From positions 1 through 36,138 of the forward strand of contig JBAUII010000094.1 of assembly GCA_049682815.1 (NCBI GenBank): a DNA stretch of 36,138 nucleotides, read 5' to 3'. The position numbers and the translations under genes are program-made. Source of the DNA: DASWID01 sp049682815 (lineage in GTDB: Bacteria; Desulfobacterota_D; UBA1144; Nemesobacterales; CSP1-2). The notes beneath the pieces are model-generated. The model was given only the letters and a program-made list of their open reading frames with translations. It was not told where the DNA came from and searched no databases. Shown one piece after another: positions 8,340 through 16,283 of the stretch. Numbering within the stretch: position 1 is the stretch's first letter; each line of letters starts with the position of its first letter.

Positions 8340-8825
8340 TCAATCCTTATAATTATAGGCAGTTAAAACGACAATTGCAACTCCAAGTAGGAAAATTAAC
8401 GAATTAATTATGGCCGAGCGTTTATGAAGAAAGCTAAAATTTCTCTGGACCTCAATGTACCTAGGGACGTCTTTAGGGAGGGTTCGCATTTCGATTCTTA
8501 ATTCGTGGGCGTTCGGTGTTATGATGGTCCCGGCATAAACAGACAGTCCAAGCATTATAAAAAGTATTGCAATTCTTAATGTATAAACAACTCCTGACGT
8601 AGTATAGCCAGAAACCCAATTAATCATTGTAGTAAGGAGAGCAACCCCACCACATACATATGCCACCAGGTAATATTTGGGAAATATATCAGCTACAAGA
8701 TCACCGGCCATTTCACGAGGAAGGATTTTAAAAGCGCTTCTCGCAGCTATGAAAGAGAAAAAGAAGATGCTTCCGAGCCAGAAAATCAACGACAGAAAGT
8801 ATAAGAATCTGAGAAGAGTCTGCAT
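8340..8825 (-). CDS. DUF4149 (TMEM205-like) integral membrane protein
   Basis: 161 residues with four hydrophobic segments (about 5-28, 50-68, 80-100 and 138-157). The start MQTLLRFLYFLSLIFWLGSI and the motif RSAFKILPREMAGDLVADIFPKYY are typical of the DUF4149 family, whose function is not established. The C-terminal FLHKRSAIINSLIFLLGV also fits. It is the first gene of a short unit with the Fe-S carrier gene and is divergent from the M24 peptidase gene. Confidence 0.82.
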   Translation of the reverse strand: MQTLLRFLYFLSLIFWLGSIFFFSFIAARSAFKILPREMAGDLVADIFPKYYLVAYVCGGVALLTTMINWVSGYTTSGVVYTLRIAILFIMLGLSVYAGTIITPNAHELRIEMRTLPKDVPRYIEVQRNFSFLHKRSAIINSLIFLLGVAIVVLTAYNYKD

Positions 8826-8922
8826 TCGCGGAATGATTTCCTTTTTCTTTTATATTATACCTTCGCCGAGGGAAGGGTAGTAGGTTTGCGGTAAATGCCG
8901 GTACCTAGAAGGAAACGAACTT

Positions 8923-10068
8923 TTGGGTATAGTTAAGTTCATGAAAGGTCAAGCAATTCTTATAATAGATTCCAGTGAAAGTAATGCAGATCTCTACTAT
9001 AGAATTAATTTTTTTGTCCCCGATCCAGTAATTTATATTGAGCACAAGAGACGAAAGATACTCGTACTAAATGAGCTAGAAATGGAAAGAGGGAAAACAG
9101 AGGCCAATGTGGATTTTGTTCTTTCGTTCTCTGAGTACAGGCATAAGCTTCCGTCGAAGAAGCGAAATAAACGAGTGTTTACAAACATTGTTGATCTCAT
9201 ATTCAATGAATATAACGTTAAAGGTGCGGTTGTTCCAGGGACGTTTCCAGTCAAGTATGCCGATGAGTTACGGAAGCTGGGTTATAGGATAAATTACAAA
9301 GAAGAAGAGCCCTTTTTTGAAGCTCGACTTAAAAAGACTACAAAAGAAATAGATTTAATAAAAGACTCACTCGCCAAAACGTCAAAAGCAATGGATTTGG
9401 CTTTTCGTATGATCTCTTCTTCACGCGTTCTGAAAAATATTCTTTATTTTAATGACACTCCCCTTACTTCGGGTAGACTAAAGGGCGAGGTAAATGCTCT
9501 ACTTTCACTATTGGGTTACACGGCTTCCCATACTATTGTTGCCTGCGGTATACATTCTTCTATGCCTCATCACGCCGGTGATGGCCCTCTATTGGCGGGT
9601 CAGCCTATTGTCATAGATATTTTCCCCAGGTCACAAAAGAGTGGTTATTTTGGTGATATGACAAGGACATTTGTAAAAGGTAATCCGTCAGAAGAATTGG
9701 AGAAAATGTATAAAACGGTTCTCAGCGGACAAAAGTTAGGCATCGGTCTTATTAAGCATGGTGTGAAGACCAGGGATGTTCATCAATCAATTTTGGACTT
9801 CTTCAAAAAAAGCGGGTTCGAGACTGGTTATATCAATGGGAAACAGCAGGGATTTATTCATTCAACGGGTCATGGGCTTGGGCTCGAGATTCATGAACCT
9901 CCAAGAATAGGATATGGTGAGGGGATCCTTGAGGAGGGAAATGTCGTTACAGTCGAGCCGGGGCTATACTATGAGAAGCTGGGAGGGATAAGAATCGAAG
10001 ACGTTGTAGTTGTAAGAAAGGACAGATGTTTAAATCTCACAAGGTATCCTAAGAGATTCAGGGTTTGA
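8923..10068 (+). CDS. M24-family Xaa-Pro aminopeptidase (pita-bread metallopeptidase)
   Basis: It probably removes N-terminal residues before proline. The five metal ligands are in place in the C-terminal half: Asp in VIDIFPRS, Asp in GDMTRTF, His in STGHGLGLEIHE, Glu in VTVEPGLYY and Glu in RIEDVVVV. The first 140 residues are the creatinase-like N-terminal domain. The TTG at 8923 is preceded by AAGGA at a spacing of nine bases, whereas the next possible start (ATG 8941) lacks a ribosome site, so TTG is preferred. It could also be another dipeptidase of the same fold. Confidence 0.9.
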   Translation: MGIVKFMKGQAILIIDSSESNADLYYRINFFVPDPVIYIEHKRRKILVLNELEMERGKTEANVDFVLSFSEYRHKLPSKKRNKRVFTNIVDLIFNEYNVKGAVVPGTFPVKYADELRKLGYRINYKEEEPFFEARLKKTTKEIDLIKDSLAKTSKAMDLAFRMISSSRVLKNILYFNDTPLTSGRLKGEVNALLSLLGYTASHTIVACGIHSSMPHHAGDGPLLAGQPIVIDIFPRSQKSGYFGDMTRTFVKGNPSEELEKMYKTVLSGQKLGIGLIKHGVKTRDVHQSILDFFKKSGFETGYINGKQQGFIHSTGHGLGLEIHEPPRIGYGEGILEEGNVVTVEPGLYYEKLGGIRIEDVVVVRKDRCLNLTRYPKRFRV

Positions 10069-10104
10069 CGGGCACCAATTTACACAAATAAAAGCGAGGA
10101 AGAT

Positions 10105-10203
10105 GCAGGATGCAAGATTTATCAGGATGCAAGATGCAGGATACAAGATGCATGACACAAGTAACAACATTCTTCAACGTGCATCATGTATCGTGCATCG
10201 TGA
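10105..10203. repeat. Tandem and inverted GATGCA-type intergenic repeat
   Basis: Several copies of the unit (A/G)GATGCA(A/G)GAT run through 10100-10160. The stretch 10178-10203 (CGTGCATCATGTATCGTGCA) is the imperfect reverse complement of the units at 10136-10160. The whole can fold into a long imperfect hairpin between the M24 gene and the next gene. Repeats of this type are common in intergenic DNA of environmental genomes. No coding role is seen. Confidence 0.65.
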
Positions 10204-10216
10204 AACATTTTAGAAT

Positions 10217-11170
10217 TTGGATACAATAACTCATGGACTTATCGGTATCCTCGGTTCGAAAACAGGTTTTTCACAGAGAAATGGGAAGCTTGCGGCGATT
10301 GCCTTTCTAATTGGAGCAGTATTCCCTGATATAGATATCGTTGTTTCTTTTTTCGGACCCGAATTCTCTCTTAGGTACCACAGAGGAATTACACATTCAA
10401 TCGTAGCGGCTCCAATCTTTGCATTATTCATTGCAGCAGTCATTTATCGCTTTGCATCGTTTAAAAATTTTTTTCTCTTATCGTTAATTGTCGCACTTGG
10501 GATCTATTCGCATATTTTTTTTGATTTAATCACATCCTATGGGACTGTAATCTTTGACCCGATTAGTATGAAAAGATATAGCTGGAACCTCGTATTTATA
10601 CTTGATCCATTTATTAGTATTCCGGTAATTTTGGGCCTCATCTTGTGTTGGAAGAGGAGTGACAGGGCGTTGATAATATCTATTTCGATCCTTAGTTTTC
10701 TCGCGGGTTACTTGATGCTGAATTTATGCGTGAAATTTCTATATGAGGAGAAATTAGAGGCGTTTGCCTCGGCTAGCTCAATTTCTGTGGAAAGGTCAAC
10801 TGTTTATCCCCGCCCGCTTGCTCCCTTCTTTTGGATGGGGGTGATCGAAACCGAAGAAGCGTTTTATAGATTGGACTATTCGATCTTAAGAAAAGCCCCG
10901 GTTAGGTTGGACAAGATTGCAAAGACAAAAAGAAATATTTTCATAGACAGGGCCAATTATTTGACAGTGACGATTCTTTTCAAGTGGTTTGCAGATTATC
11001 CAATCGCCGACTACACAGAGGTAAATGGCGAACACATCGTTCGATATTATGATTTAAGGTTTAATATTATTCCAAAAAGAAATCCATTTAATTTGAAGAT
11101 AGTCTTTAGCAGTCAAGGTGCCTTAAAGAACGTTTCTCTGAATGGTCGGAAAGTTAGAATGGTATTTTGA
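10217..11170 (+). CDS. DUF457/YdjM-type membrane-bound metal-dependent hydrolase-like protein
   Basis: 317 residues. The start MDTITHGLIGILG and the later FPDIDIVVSF and HRGITHSIV form the conserved His/Asp set of the DUF457 (YdjM, LexA-regulated) family, proposed to be metal-dependent hydrolases. Five or more hydrophobic segments fill residues 25-185. The C-terminal 120 residues are soluble and unassigned. An in-frame TAG lies two codons before the TTG at 10217, so this TTG (MDTITH) is the natural start. The in vivo substrate is unknown. Confidence 0.85.
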   Translation: MDTITHGLIGILGSKTGFSQRNGKLAAIAFLIGAVFPDIDIVVSFFGPEFSLRYHRGITHSIVAAPIFALFIAAVIYRFASFKNFFLLSLIVALGIYSHIFFDLITSYGTVIFDPISMKRYSWNLVFILDPFISIPVILGLILCWKRSDRALIISISILSFLAGYLMLNLCVKFLYEEKLEAFASASSISVERSTVYPRPLAPFFWMGVIETEEAFYRLDYSILRKAPVRLDKIAKTKRNIFIDRANYLTVTILFKWFADYPIADYTEVNGEHIVRYYDLRFNIIPKRNPFNLKIVFSSQGALKNVSLNGRKVRMVF

Positions 11171-11215
11171 ATGAATAAACTGACGGATTAAAATTTATCT
11201 CAAATCCCAACAATT

Positions 11216-12001
11216 ATGTCAGACAAGAGATATAAAGAAAAAACCTTTCAAGACCTGGTGGAACTGTGCGAGTATTTGAGGGGTAAAGATGGTTGCCCAT
11301 GGGATAAAGAGCAGAAGCTAGAAACTCTCAAGGCTTTTATTATCGAGGAGGCTTACGAGGTGGTTGGAGCAATAGAGTCAGACGATATAGATGAACTCGA
11401 AGAGGAGTTAGGGGATCTCCTTTATCAGATTGTTTTTGCATCTCATATATGTAGGGAAGAAGGGAAATTCGATATGGATGATGTAGTTAATCGACTCTAT
11501 AATAAATTAGTCCGGCGGCACCCCCACGTTTTCGGTGAAGAAAAAGCCAAAAATGCTGAAGAGGCATTGAAGAGATGGCATGGTGAAAAGCTTAAGGAGG
11601 GATCTAGGAAAAGAAATCTGCTTGATATACCACGTTCCATGCCTTCACTCCTCCGTGCGCAAAGGGTGGGCGAGAAGGCTTCTCATCTTGGTTTTGATTG
11701 GAGCAATGCAAGAGATGTGATTGAAAAGGTTAAGGAGGAGCTTAAGGAACTACAAATTGAACTAGAAGGTGGAAGCAAGGAATCGATGGAAAAAGAATGG
11801 GGTGACTTAATATTTTCACTTGTTAATCTCGCCAGACACCTGAATATTGACGCTGAAAGCGTTTCTCACAGATCAATTGACAATTTTATAAGCAGGTTTA
11901 GAAATCTCGAAGTGATGGCAAAAGAAATGAATAAGGATCTGTCTGAACTGTCAATCAATGAGATGGATGAGCTCTGGGTTAAGGCAAAGAACGCGACTTA
12001 A
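11216..12001 (+). CDS. mazG: MazG nucleoside triphosphate pyrophosphohydrolase
   Basis: A house-cleaning enzyme that hydrolyses (d)NTPs to monophosphate and pyrophosphate. The 261-residue protein has both MazG domains. The first shows KDGCPWDKEQ and the metal-binding EEAYEV...EEELGDLLYQIVF. The second shows EELKEL...EKEWGDLIFSLVNLARH. The linker segment HPHVFGE and LLRAQRVGEKASHLGFDW are family hallmarks. The ATG at 11216 is the fitting start. Its stop codon overlaps, on the opposite strand, that of the convergent apgM gene (11998-12001). Confidence 0.96.
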   Translation: MSDKRYKEKTFQDLVELCEYLRGKDGCPWDKEQKLETLKAFIIEEAYEVVGAIESDDIDELEEELGDLLYQIVFASHICREEGKFDMDDVVNRLYNKLVRRHPHVFGEEKAKNAEEALKRWHGEKLKEGSRKRNLLDIPRSMPSLLRAQRVGEKASHLGFDWSNARDVIEKVKEELKELQIELEGGSKESMEKEWGDLIFSLVNLARHLNIDAESVSHRSIDNFISRFRNLEVMAKEMNKDLSELSINEMDELWVKAKNAT

Positions 12002-13206
12002 TTAGTCTCTAAGAACATGCTCATTAATTTCCAGCCATCTTCTATATAGACATTTGTATTTGTGGCAAATCTTTCGGTATATGACAAAGAGTGATCTTTT
12101 ATGTCCATATCCTGAGAGCTGCAGATAGCATACGGTACCGGCTCACTTACGTGTGTTCTGATGTCTATTGGTGTTGGGTGATCGGATAAGATTAAGATTT
12201 TATAATCCTTAAACCTTTTTATCCCTTCTAAAATATTTTTTAGGACTCGAGTATCAACATCTTCTATTGCCTGGATTTTTAAATCCGCCTTGCCTTCATG
12301 CCCTGTTTCATCTGTAGCTTCAATATGTATCATTACAAGGTCAACCTCGTCCAGCGCGCGGAAGGCGTAATCGACTTTACCCTGATAGTTTGTATCAAGG
12401 TAACCTGTTGCACCCGGCACATCTATCACCTGAAGTCCTGCATAAACCCCGATTCCTTTCACCAAATCCACCGCTGATATTACGGCTCCTTCGATTCCGA
12501 AGAGCTGATTAAACTTCGGCATGTTTGGAGTGGTTCCTTGTCCCCAAAGCCATATACTGGTCGCGGGATTTTTTCCGTCTACGATTCTCTTTTTGTTTAC
12601 GGGATGGTCTCTTAGGATTTCTTTGGATTTTTCAGTCAAGTCATTCAAAATTTCAGCTCCTTTACCACTTGGAAAGTAAGCGGAGACTTCTTTTCCAGAG
12701 ATGTCGTGAGGAGGAGTTGTTTTAATATTTGCGTTGCCATTCGACCATACAAGTAGATGCCTGTAGCTAACACCCGGGAACAATCTTATCTTCTCTGTTT
12801 CTAAACCTCTTTTAAGGTCAATGATTATTTCTTTAGCTTCTTCAGTTGATATATGGCCTGCGCTATAATCTTCCATTACCGATTTTCCATTTGATTCGGT
12901 CAGTGTTACCAGATTACACCTTAATGAAACATCTGATTCTGCTAACTTGACACCGATACTCGCTGCCTCCAGAGGGGATCTGCCTGTATAATATTTGATT
13001 GGGTCATAGCCAAGTACGCTTAAGTTACCTACATCGCTTCCGGGAGGAAGACCATCGGGAATTGTCTTTACAAGTCCAAATTGTATTGCACTTTGAGCAA
13101 ATTTGTCCAAGTTTGGCGTATGGGCGACTTCAAGCGGTGTTTTGTTTCCAAGTTCCGCCAAGGGATGATCCGGCATTCCATCAGCTTGTAAGATCACATA
13201 TTTCAT
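11998..13206 (-). CDS. apgM: 2,3-bisphosphoglycerate-independent phosphoglycerate mutase, archaeal type (ApgM)
   Basis: It interconverts 3- and 2-phosphoglycerate. The 402 residues belong to the alkaline-phosphatase superfamily: the metal-binding start VILQADGMPDHP, then TPNLDKFA, GSDVGNLSVLGYDP, HIEATDETGHEG and ILSDHPTPIDIRTH. This length and pattern fit the ApgM subgroup rather than the 510-residue GpmI. Similar proteins in some bacteria are annotated as homoserine kinase-like, a less likely alternative. It is the last gene of the housekeeping run, 285 bases after lipA. Confidence 0.93.
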   Translation of the reverse strand: MKYVILQADGMPDHPLAELGNKTPLEVAHTPNLDKFAQSAIQFGLVKTIPDGLPPGSDVGNLSVLGYDPIKYYTGRSPLEAASIGVKLAESDVSLRCNLVTLTESNGKSVMEDYSAGHISTEEAKEIIIDLKRGLETEKIRLFPGVSYRHLLVWSNGNANIKTTPPHDISGKEVSAYFPSGKGAEILNDLTEKSKEILRDHPVNKKRIVDGKNPATSIWLWGQGTTPNMPKFNQLFGIEGAVISAVDLVKGIGVYAGLQVIDVPGATGYLDTNYQGKVDYAFRALDEVDLVMIHIEATDETGHEGKADLKIQAIEDVDTRVLKNILEGIKRFKDYKILILSDHPTPIDIRTHVSEPVPYAICSSQDMDIKDHSLSYTERFATNTNVYIEDGWKLMSMFLETN

Positions 13207-13491
13207 GGAGATATGATGTTAAATATCTTTTGAAAATAATCAAGGATGCTTATTTAGCTCGTTTTCGTGATAATTTTCGCTATACTGAGGTAACGCGGTG
13301 TTTTGTCCTGTTGGATTTGCCAAGAGGTTCAATAAGTTTAGGCAATGGCGAAAGACCGGTGACTATGACGACTCTGATTCCAACGTTCCACATTTGGTTT
13401 AATCTGCGATTACAGAAGCACGAGAGATTATTAATAGACTTCCGAAGGGTATAGTGCCTACAATTTTTTATAGTATGATCGATTTGGATTT
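13207..13491. other. Gap between lipA and apgM with unassigned open-frame remnants
   Basis: No complete gene fits this 285-base gap. On the plus strand the frame 13289-13495 is open except for one TAA at 13400 and lacks an early start codon. The minus strand also has an open frame ending near 13280 that overlaps lipA out of frame. A short inverted repeat (GTTGGA near 13311, TCCAAC near 13378) could form a stem. No known riboswitch or gene family was recognised. It may be a decayed gene or the 5' leader of apgM. Confidence 0.35.
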
Positions 13492-14430
13492 TTAACTTAG
13501 CTCGCTGGATAGGTTTCTTACCTGCTTTTCCGCATGGTACGAGCTCCTCACGAGAGGGCCTGACTCTATGTGGGGTATACCGATTATCTTTTCCCCATAC
13601 TTTTTCAGGGATTCGAATTCCAGGGGATGATAGTATCTTGATACCGGAATGTGATCCTTGGTTGGTTGGAGGTATTGCCCGATTGTTACGATGTCGCAAC
13701 CTGCGTTTTTCAAATCTTTGAGTGTTTCTATAACTTCTTCTATTTGCTCGCCCAGACCAAGCATCATTCCGGACTTTGTTAATATACCTTGATGGCCCTG
13801 ATGCTTGCTTTCTTCCAAAATTCTTAGTGACCATTCGTATTTTGCCTGGGGTCTGACGGCCCTATTTTTTCCTGTAGGTGTTCTCTGGGGCAGGTAATAT
13901 AGTCTCGGCACGGTTTCTAAGTTGTGGTTCATCACATCGGGTGCTGATTCTAGAACTTTTTTAAGTGCTTCTAGGTCTCCTTTGAAGTCCGGTATTAGAA
14001 CCTCAATTTTTATTCCCGGGTTATATTGTCTTACCTTCATTATTGTCTCGGCAAATAAACAAGCACTCTCATAATTCCTATCATCCCTGTTAACCGATGT
14101 GATTACTATGTGCCTGATGTAGGCATTGTTTTCTATCAATTTATTAACCGCTTCTGCAACCCTTTGAGGCTCTTCCCAGTCTAGCTCTTGACCTTTTCCT
14201 GTTTTCACATGGCAAAACCCGCAACTCCTCGTACATGTATCCCCGAGAATCATGAACGTAAGAGTTCCAGTTCCCCAGCATTCGCCAATGTTTGGACACT
14301 GGGCCTCTTCACAGACAGTATGAAGGTTGAGATTCCTCATAAGTGATTTGAGTTTTTTGTAATTGGGGGAGCCAGGAATCCTAGCCTTAATCCAACTTGG
14401 TTTGTGCGCGATTTGATTCATATAATTCAA
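13492..14430 (-). CDS. lipA: Lipoyl synthase (radical SAM)
   Basis: It inserts two sulfur atoms into octanoyl groups on lipoate-dependent enzymes. Both Fe-S sites are present: the auxiliary cluster CEEAQCPNIGEC (about residues 39-50) and the radical-SAM cluster CTRSCGFC (about 66-73). The C-terminal serine of the RSSYHAE motif, which ligates the auxiliary cluster, is intact. The 312-residue length is normal. Start candidates are ATG 14430 or the ATG three codons later. It follows lapA by about 100 bases on the same strand. Confidence 0.97.
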   Translation of the reverse strand: MNYMNQIAHKPSWIKARIPGSPNYKKLKSLMRNLNLHTVCEEAQCPNIGECWGTGTLTFMILGDTCTRSCGFCHVKTGKGQELDWEEPQRVAEAVNKLIENNAYIRHIVITSVNRDDRNYESACLFAETIMKVRQYNPGIKIEVLIPDFKGDLEALKKVLESAPDVMNHNLETVPRLYYLPQRTPTGKNRAVRPQAKYEWSLRILEESKHQGHQGILTKSGMMLGLGEQIEEVIETLKDLKNAGCDIVTIGQYLQPTKDHIPVSRYYHPLEFESLKKYGEKIIGIPHIESGPLVRSSYHAEKQVRNLSSELS

Positions 14431-14534
14431 TAGGATAAAAGTATTTGCACTTTAATCAATATTATAGCTTTATAAGATTGGAGGGGATTAATTTTGTTCA
14501 GTATTTTTGTTTTTTATCTTCCCGACTTAAATAT

Positions 14535-14897
14535 CTAATTATCCGGGTCTTGTGTAGCTACTCCAGATGCACTACCGCTAATAGGTGATCCTCCAAATAT
14601 GGACGCAGCGGATTCTGTCCGACGTGCCTCCAGTTCATTGATTCTTCTTTGCTGCTCTTTTATCCGAGATTTTAATGAGCCGGAGTGGAATGCACCCCAC
14701 AATGCGGAAAAGAGGACCCCTACAATAAATGTGACGAGGATAATTACTATATTTGTGGTAAGGTAGGGACCTATTTTATAGAATTTAATGTCAAATTTTA
14801 GCTCAAAATCATGAGTAAATACCTCTTGGTTTTGGATAAAAAGAACAATAACTAATACGACAAAGATAGCTAGTAATATAATCCTTATAAATTTCAT
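14535..14897 (-). CDS. lapA: LapA-type (DUF1049) inner-membrane protein
   Basis: LapA-type proteins act with LapB in controlling LPS synthesis in enterobacteria. Whether that holds here is inference. The 120-residue protein has two membrane helices (about residues 4-22 and 48-70), the family pattern FIQNQEVF between them, and a cytoplasmic coiled coil SRIKEQQRRINELEARR. The last 25 residues are low-complexity (Ser/Gly/Ala). GGGAGGT just before the ATG at 14897 is a strong ribosome site that overlaps the end of the HIT gene, from which this gene is three bases away. Confidence 0.85.
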   Translation of the reverse strand: MKFIRIILLAIFVVLVIVLFIQNQEVFTHDFELKFDIKFYKIGPYLTTNIVIILVTFIVGVLFSALWGAFHSGSLKSRIKEQQRRINELEARRTESAASIFGGSPISGSASGVATQDPDN

Positions 14898-14900
14898 GTC

Positions 14901-15386
14901 TTACCTCCCTATATTTTTTAGTTCATCAAACAGCCTTAGATATGTTTGATCTAAGTATTCGGGTATTACTTTAATATCGGCAATAACAGGCATAAAGTTG
15001 GTATCTCCGTTCCATCTTGGTACAAGGTGAAAGTGAATATGGTCGTCGATCCCCGCTCCTGCTATTCTACCAAGATTCATACCAATATTGAAGCCATCGG
15101 GTTTAAGCGCCTCTAAAGCCTGCGTTCCCATTATTGAGAGATTCATAAGGTCTAGCCTTTCTGATTCATTGAGGTTTGATAGTTTACTCATATGTCTATA
15201 AGGTACTATCATGATGTGACCGTTTGAATAGGGGAATCGGTTCATGATAATAAAGCCGGCTCCGCCCCGGTATAATATGAGATTTTTTCTGTCTTTTTTT
15301 TCCTTGGGTTTATCACAGAAGATACACCCCTTTTCTCTTTCCTTGGTAATATATTCGATTCTCCAAGGAGCCCAAACAGGTTTCAT
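14901..15386 (-). CDS. HIT-family nucleotide hydrolase (Ap4A phosphorylase-like)
   Basis: The histidine-triad motif HIHFHLVPRW is near residue 113. The N-terminus MKPVWAPWRIEYI followed by CIFC (zinc-binding pair) is typical of the bacterial Ap4A-phosphorylase-like HIT proteins. The length is 161 residues from the ATG at 15386. A TTG six bases upstream (15392) overlaps the sppA stop and is possible, but the ATG matches the family start. It is coupled to sppA upstream and lapA downstream. Confidence 0.93.
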   Translation of the reverse strand: MKPVWAPWRIEYITKEREKGCIFCDKPKEKKDRKNLILYRGGAGFIIMNRFPYSNGHIMIVPYRHMSKLSNLNESERLDLMNLSIMGTQALEALKPDGFNIGMNLGRIAGAGIDDHIHFHLVPRWNGDTNFMPVIADIKVIPEYLDQTYLRLFDELKNIGR

Positions 15387-15388
15387 CG

Positions 15389-16270
15389 TCAATTAGCAAT
15401 ATTTACAAGGTAAAAAAGACCGAAGCGCCCTTTTAAAGGTATACTAGAGAGCCCATAACTGTCGATCTTTGAAAAAATGAAATCAATGATGGATTTCTTT
15501 TTTTTAGGATAATAATCGACATTTGGCTCTTCTTTAATACCACCCATAGTTCCTGCAAGACGAACTGCATCGCTGATAGTTCCTAATTCATCTACAAGGT
15601 TTAGTTCCAGTGCCTGCTGTCCCGTGAATATTCTACCATCTGAAATTTTGTCGATGTCATTGTCGCTTAGATTCCTTGATTCAGATACAGCGTGCTTAAA
15701 TTGAGAATGCACATTATCAATAATTTTCTGCATATATTCCTTTTCTGCTTTGGTCATCTCTCTAAAAGGAGAACCAGCGTCTTTGAATTTTCCGCTTTTT
15801 ACTACTTCAACATCTACTTTAGCCCAGTTTAATAGCTGTTCATAACTTACAAATTGTGCAATTACTCCTATGCTCCCGGTTATGGTTCCGGGATTAGCAA
15901 TTATTTTCTGAGCTCCACAAGCAATATAGTACCCACCCGAAGCCGCAACCGATCCTAGGCTTGCGATCACAGGAATCTTTTCTCTGAGTGCTTTGGCCTC
16001 ACTGTAAATCTCCTGAGATGGTCCTACGGCGCCTCCGGGGGAATTTATTCTCAGAACAAGGGCTTTAATTGAATCGTCTTTTTTAATCTTTGATAGGCTT
16101 TCAAGATAGATCTGTGAATCAAGAATAATGTCATCAATTGTCATCACGGCTACCTTATCGCCTGCGACAAAACCATTTTCCCCAATTAGAACGAGCCCGG
16201 CCCCCAAACCGATTAGAAAGGCAAAAAAGATAATTACCAAAACTAATAATGTGATAATTAGACCACGCAA
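15389..16270 (-). CDS. sppA: Signal peptide peptidase SppA (S49 serine protease)
   Basis: It degrades cleaved signal peptides in the membrane. The 293-residue short-form SppA has one N-terminal helix (residues 3-30), the LRINSPGG motif, the nucleophile serine in VAASGGYYIACG and the catalytic lysine in VKSGKFKDAGSPFR. TGSIGVI and the C-terminal GQQALELNLVDELG also match. The start is TTG at 16270, preceded by GAGG, 13 bases after rpsA. The C-terminal tail after about residue 250 is poorly conserved. Confidence 0.94.
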   Translation of the reverse strand: MRGLIITLLVLVIIFFAFLIGLGAGLVLIGENGFVAGDKVAVMTIDDIILDSQIYLESLSKIKKDDSIKALVLRINSPGGAVGPSQEIYSEAKALREKIPVIASLGSVAASGGYYIACGAQKIIANPGTITGSIGVIAQFVSYEQLLNWAKVDVEVVKSGKFKDAGSPFREMTKAEKEYMQKIIDNVHSQFKHAVSESRNLSDNDIDKISDGRIFTGQQALELNLVDELGTISDAVRLAGTMGGIKEEPNVDYYPKKKKSIIDFIFSKIDSYGLSSIPLKGRFGLFYLVNIAN

Positions 16271-16283
16271 GGTTATAACATCC

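Noticed and set aside
10100..10203. Possible CRISPR-like array from the GATGCA repeats
   Set aside because: Units are about ten bases, irregular and adjacent, with no spacers, and no cas gene is present.
12999..13454. A 151-codon plus-strand frame covering the apgM start
   Set aside because: The first two thirds are antisense to the conserved N-terminus of apgM, and the residues look like a shadow translation.
13611..13630. GGGATTCGAATTCC, resembling a tRNA T-arm on the minus strand
   Set aside because: It is inside the conserved coding sequence of lipA, and no acceptor or anticodon arms surround it.
13280..13834. A 184-codon minus-strand frame overlapping lipA
   Set aside because: It lies largely out of frame inside lipA, whose motifs are unmistakable, and its composition (rich in Arg, Ser, Asn) is that of a shadow frame. 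Only its last part, outside lipA, is discussed as a remnant.
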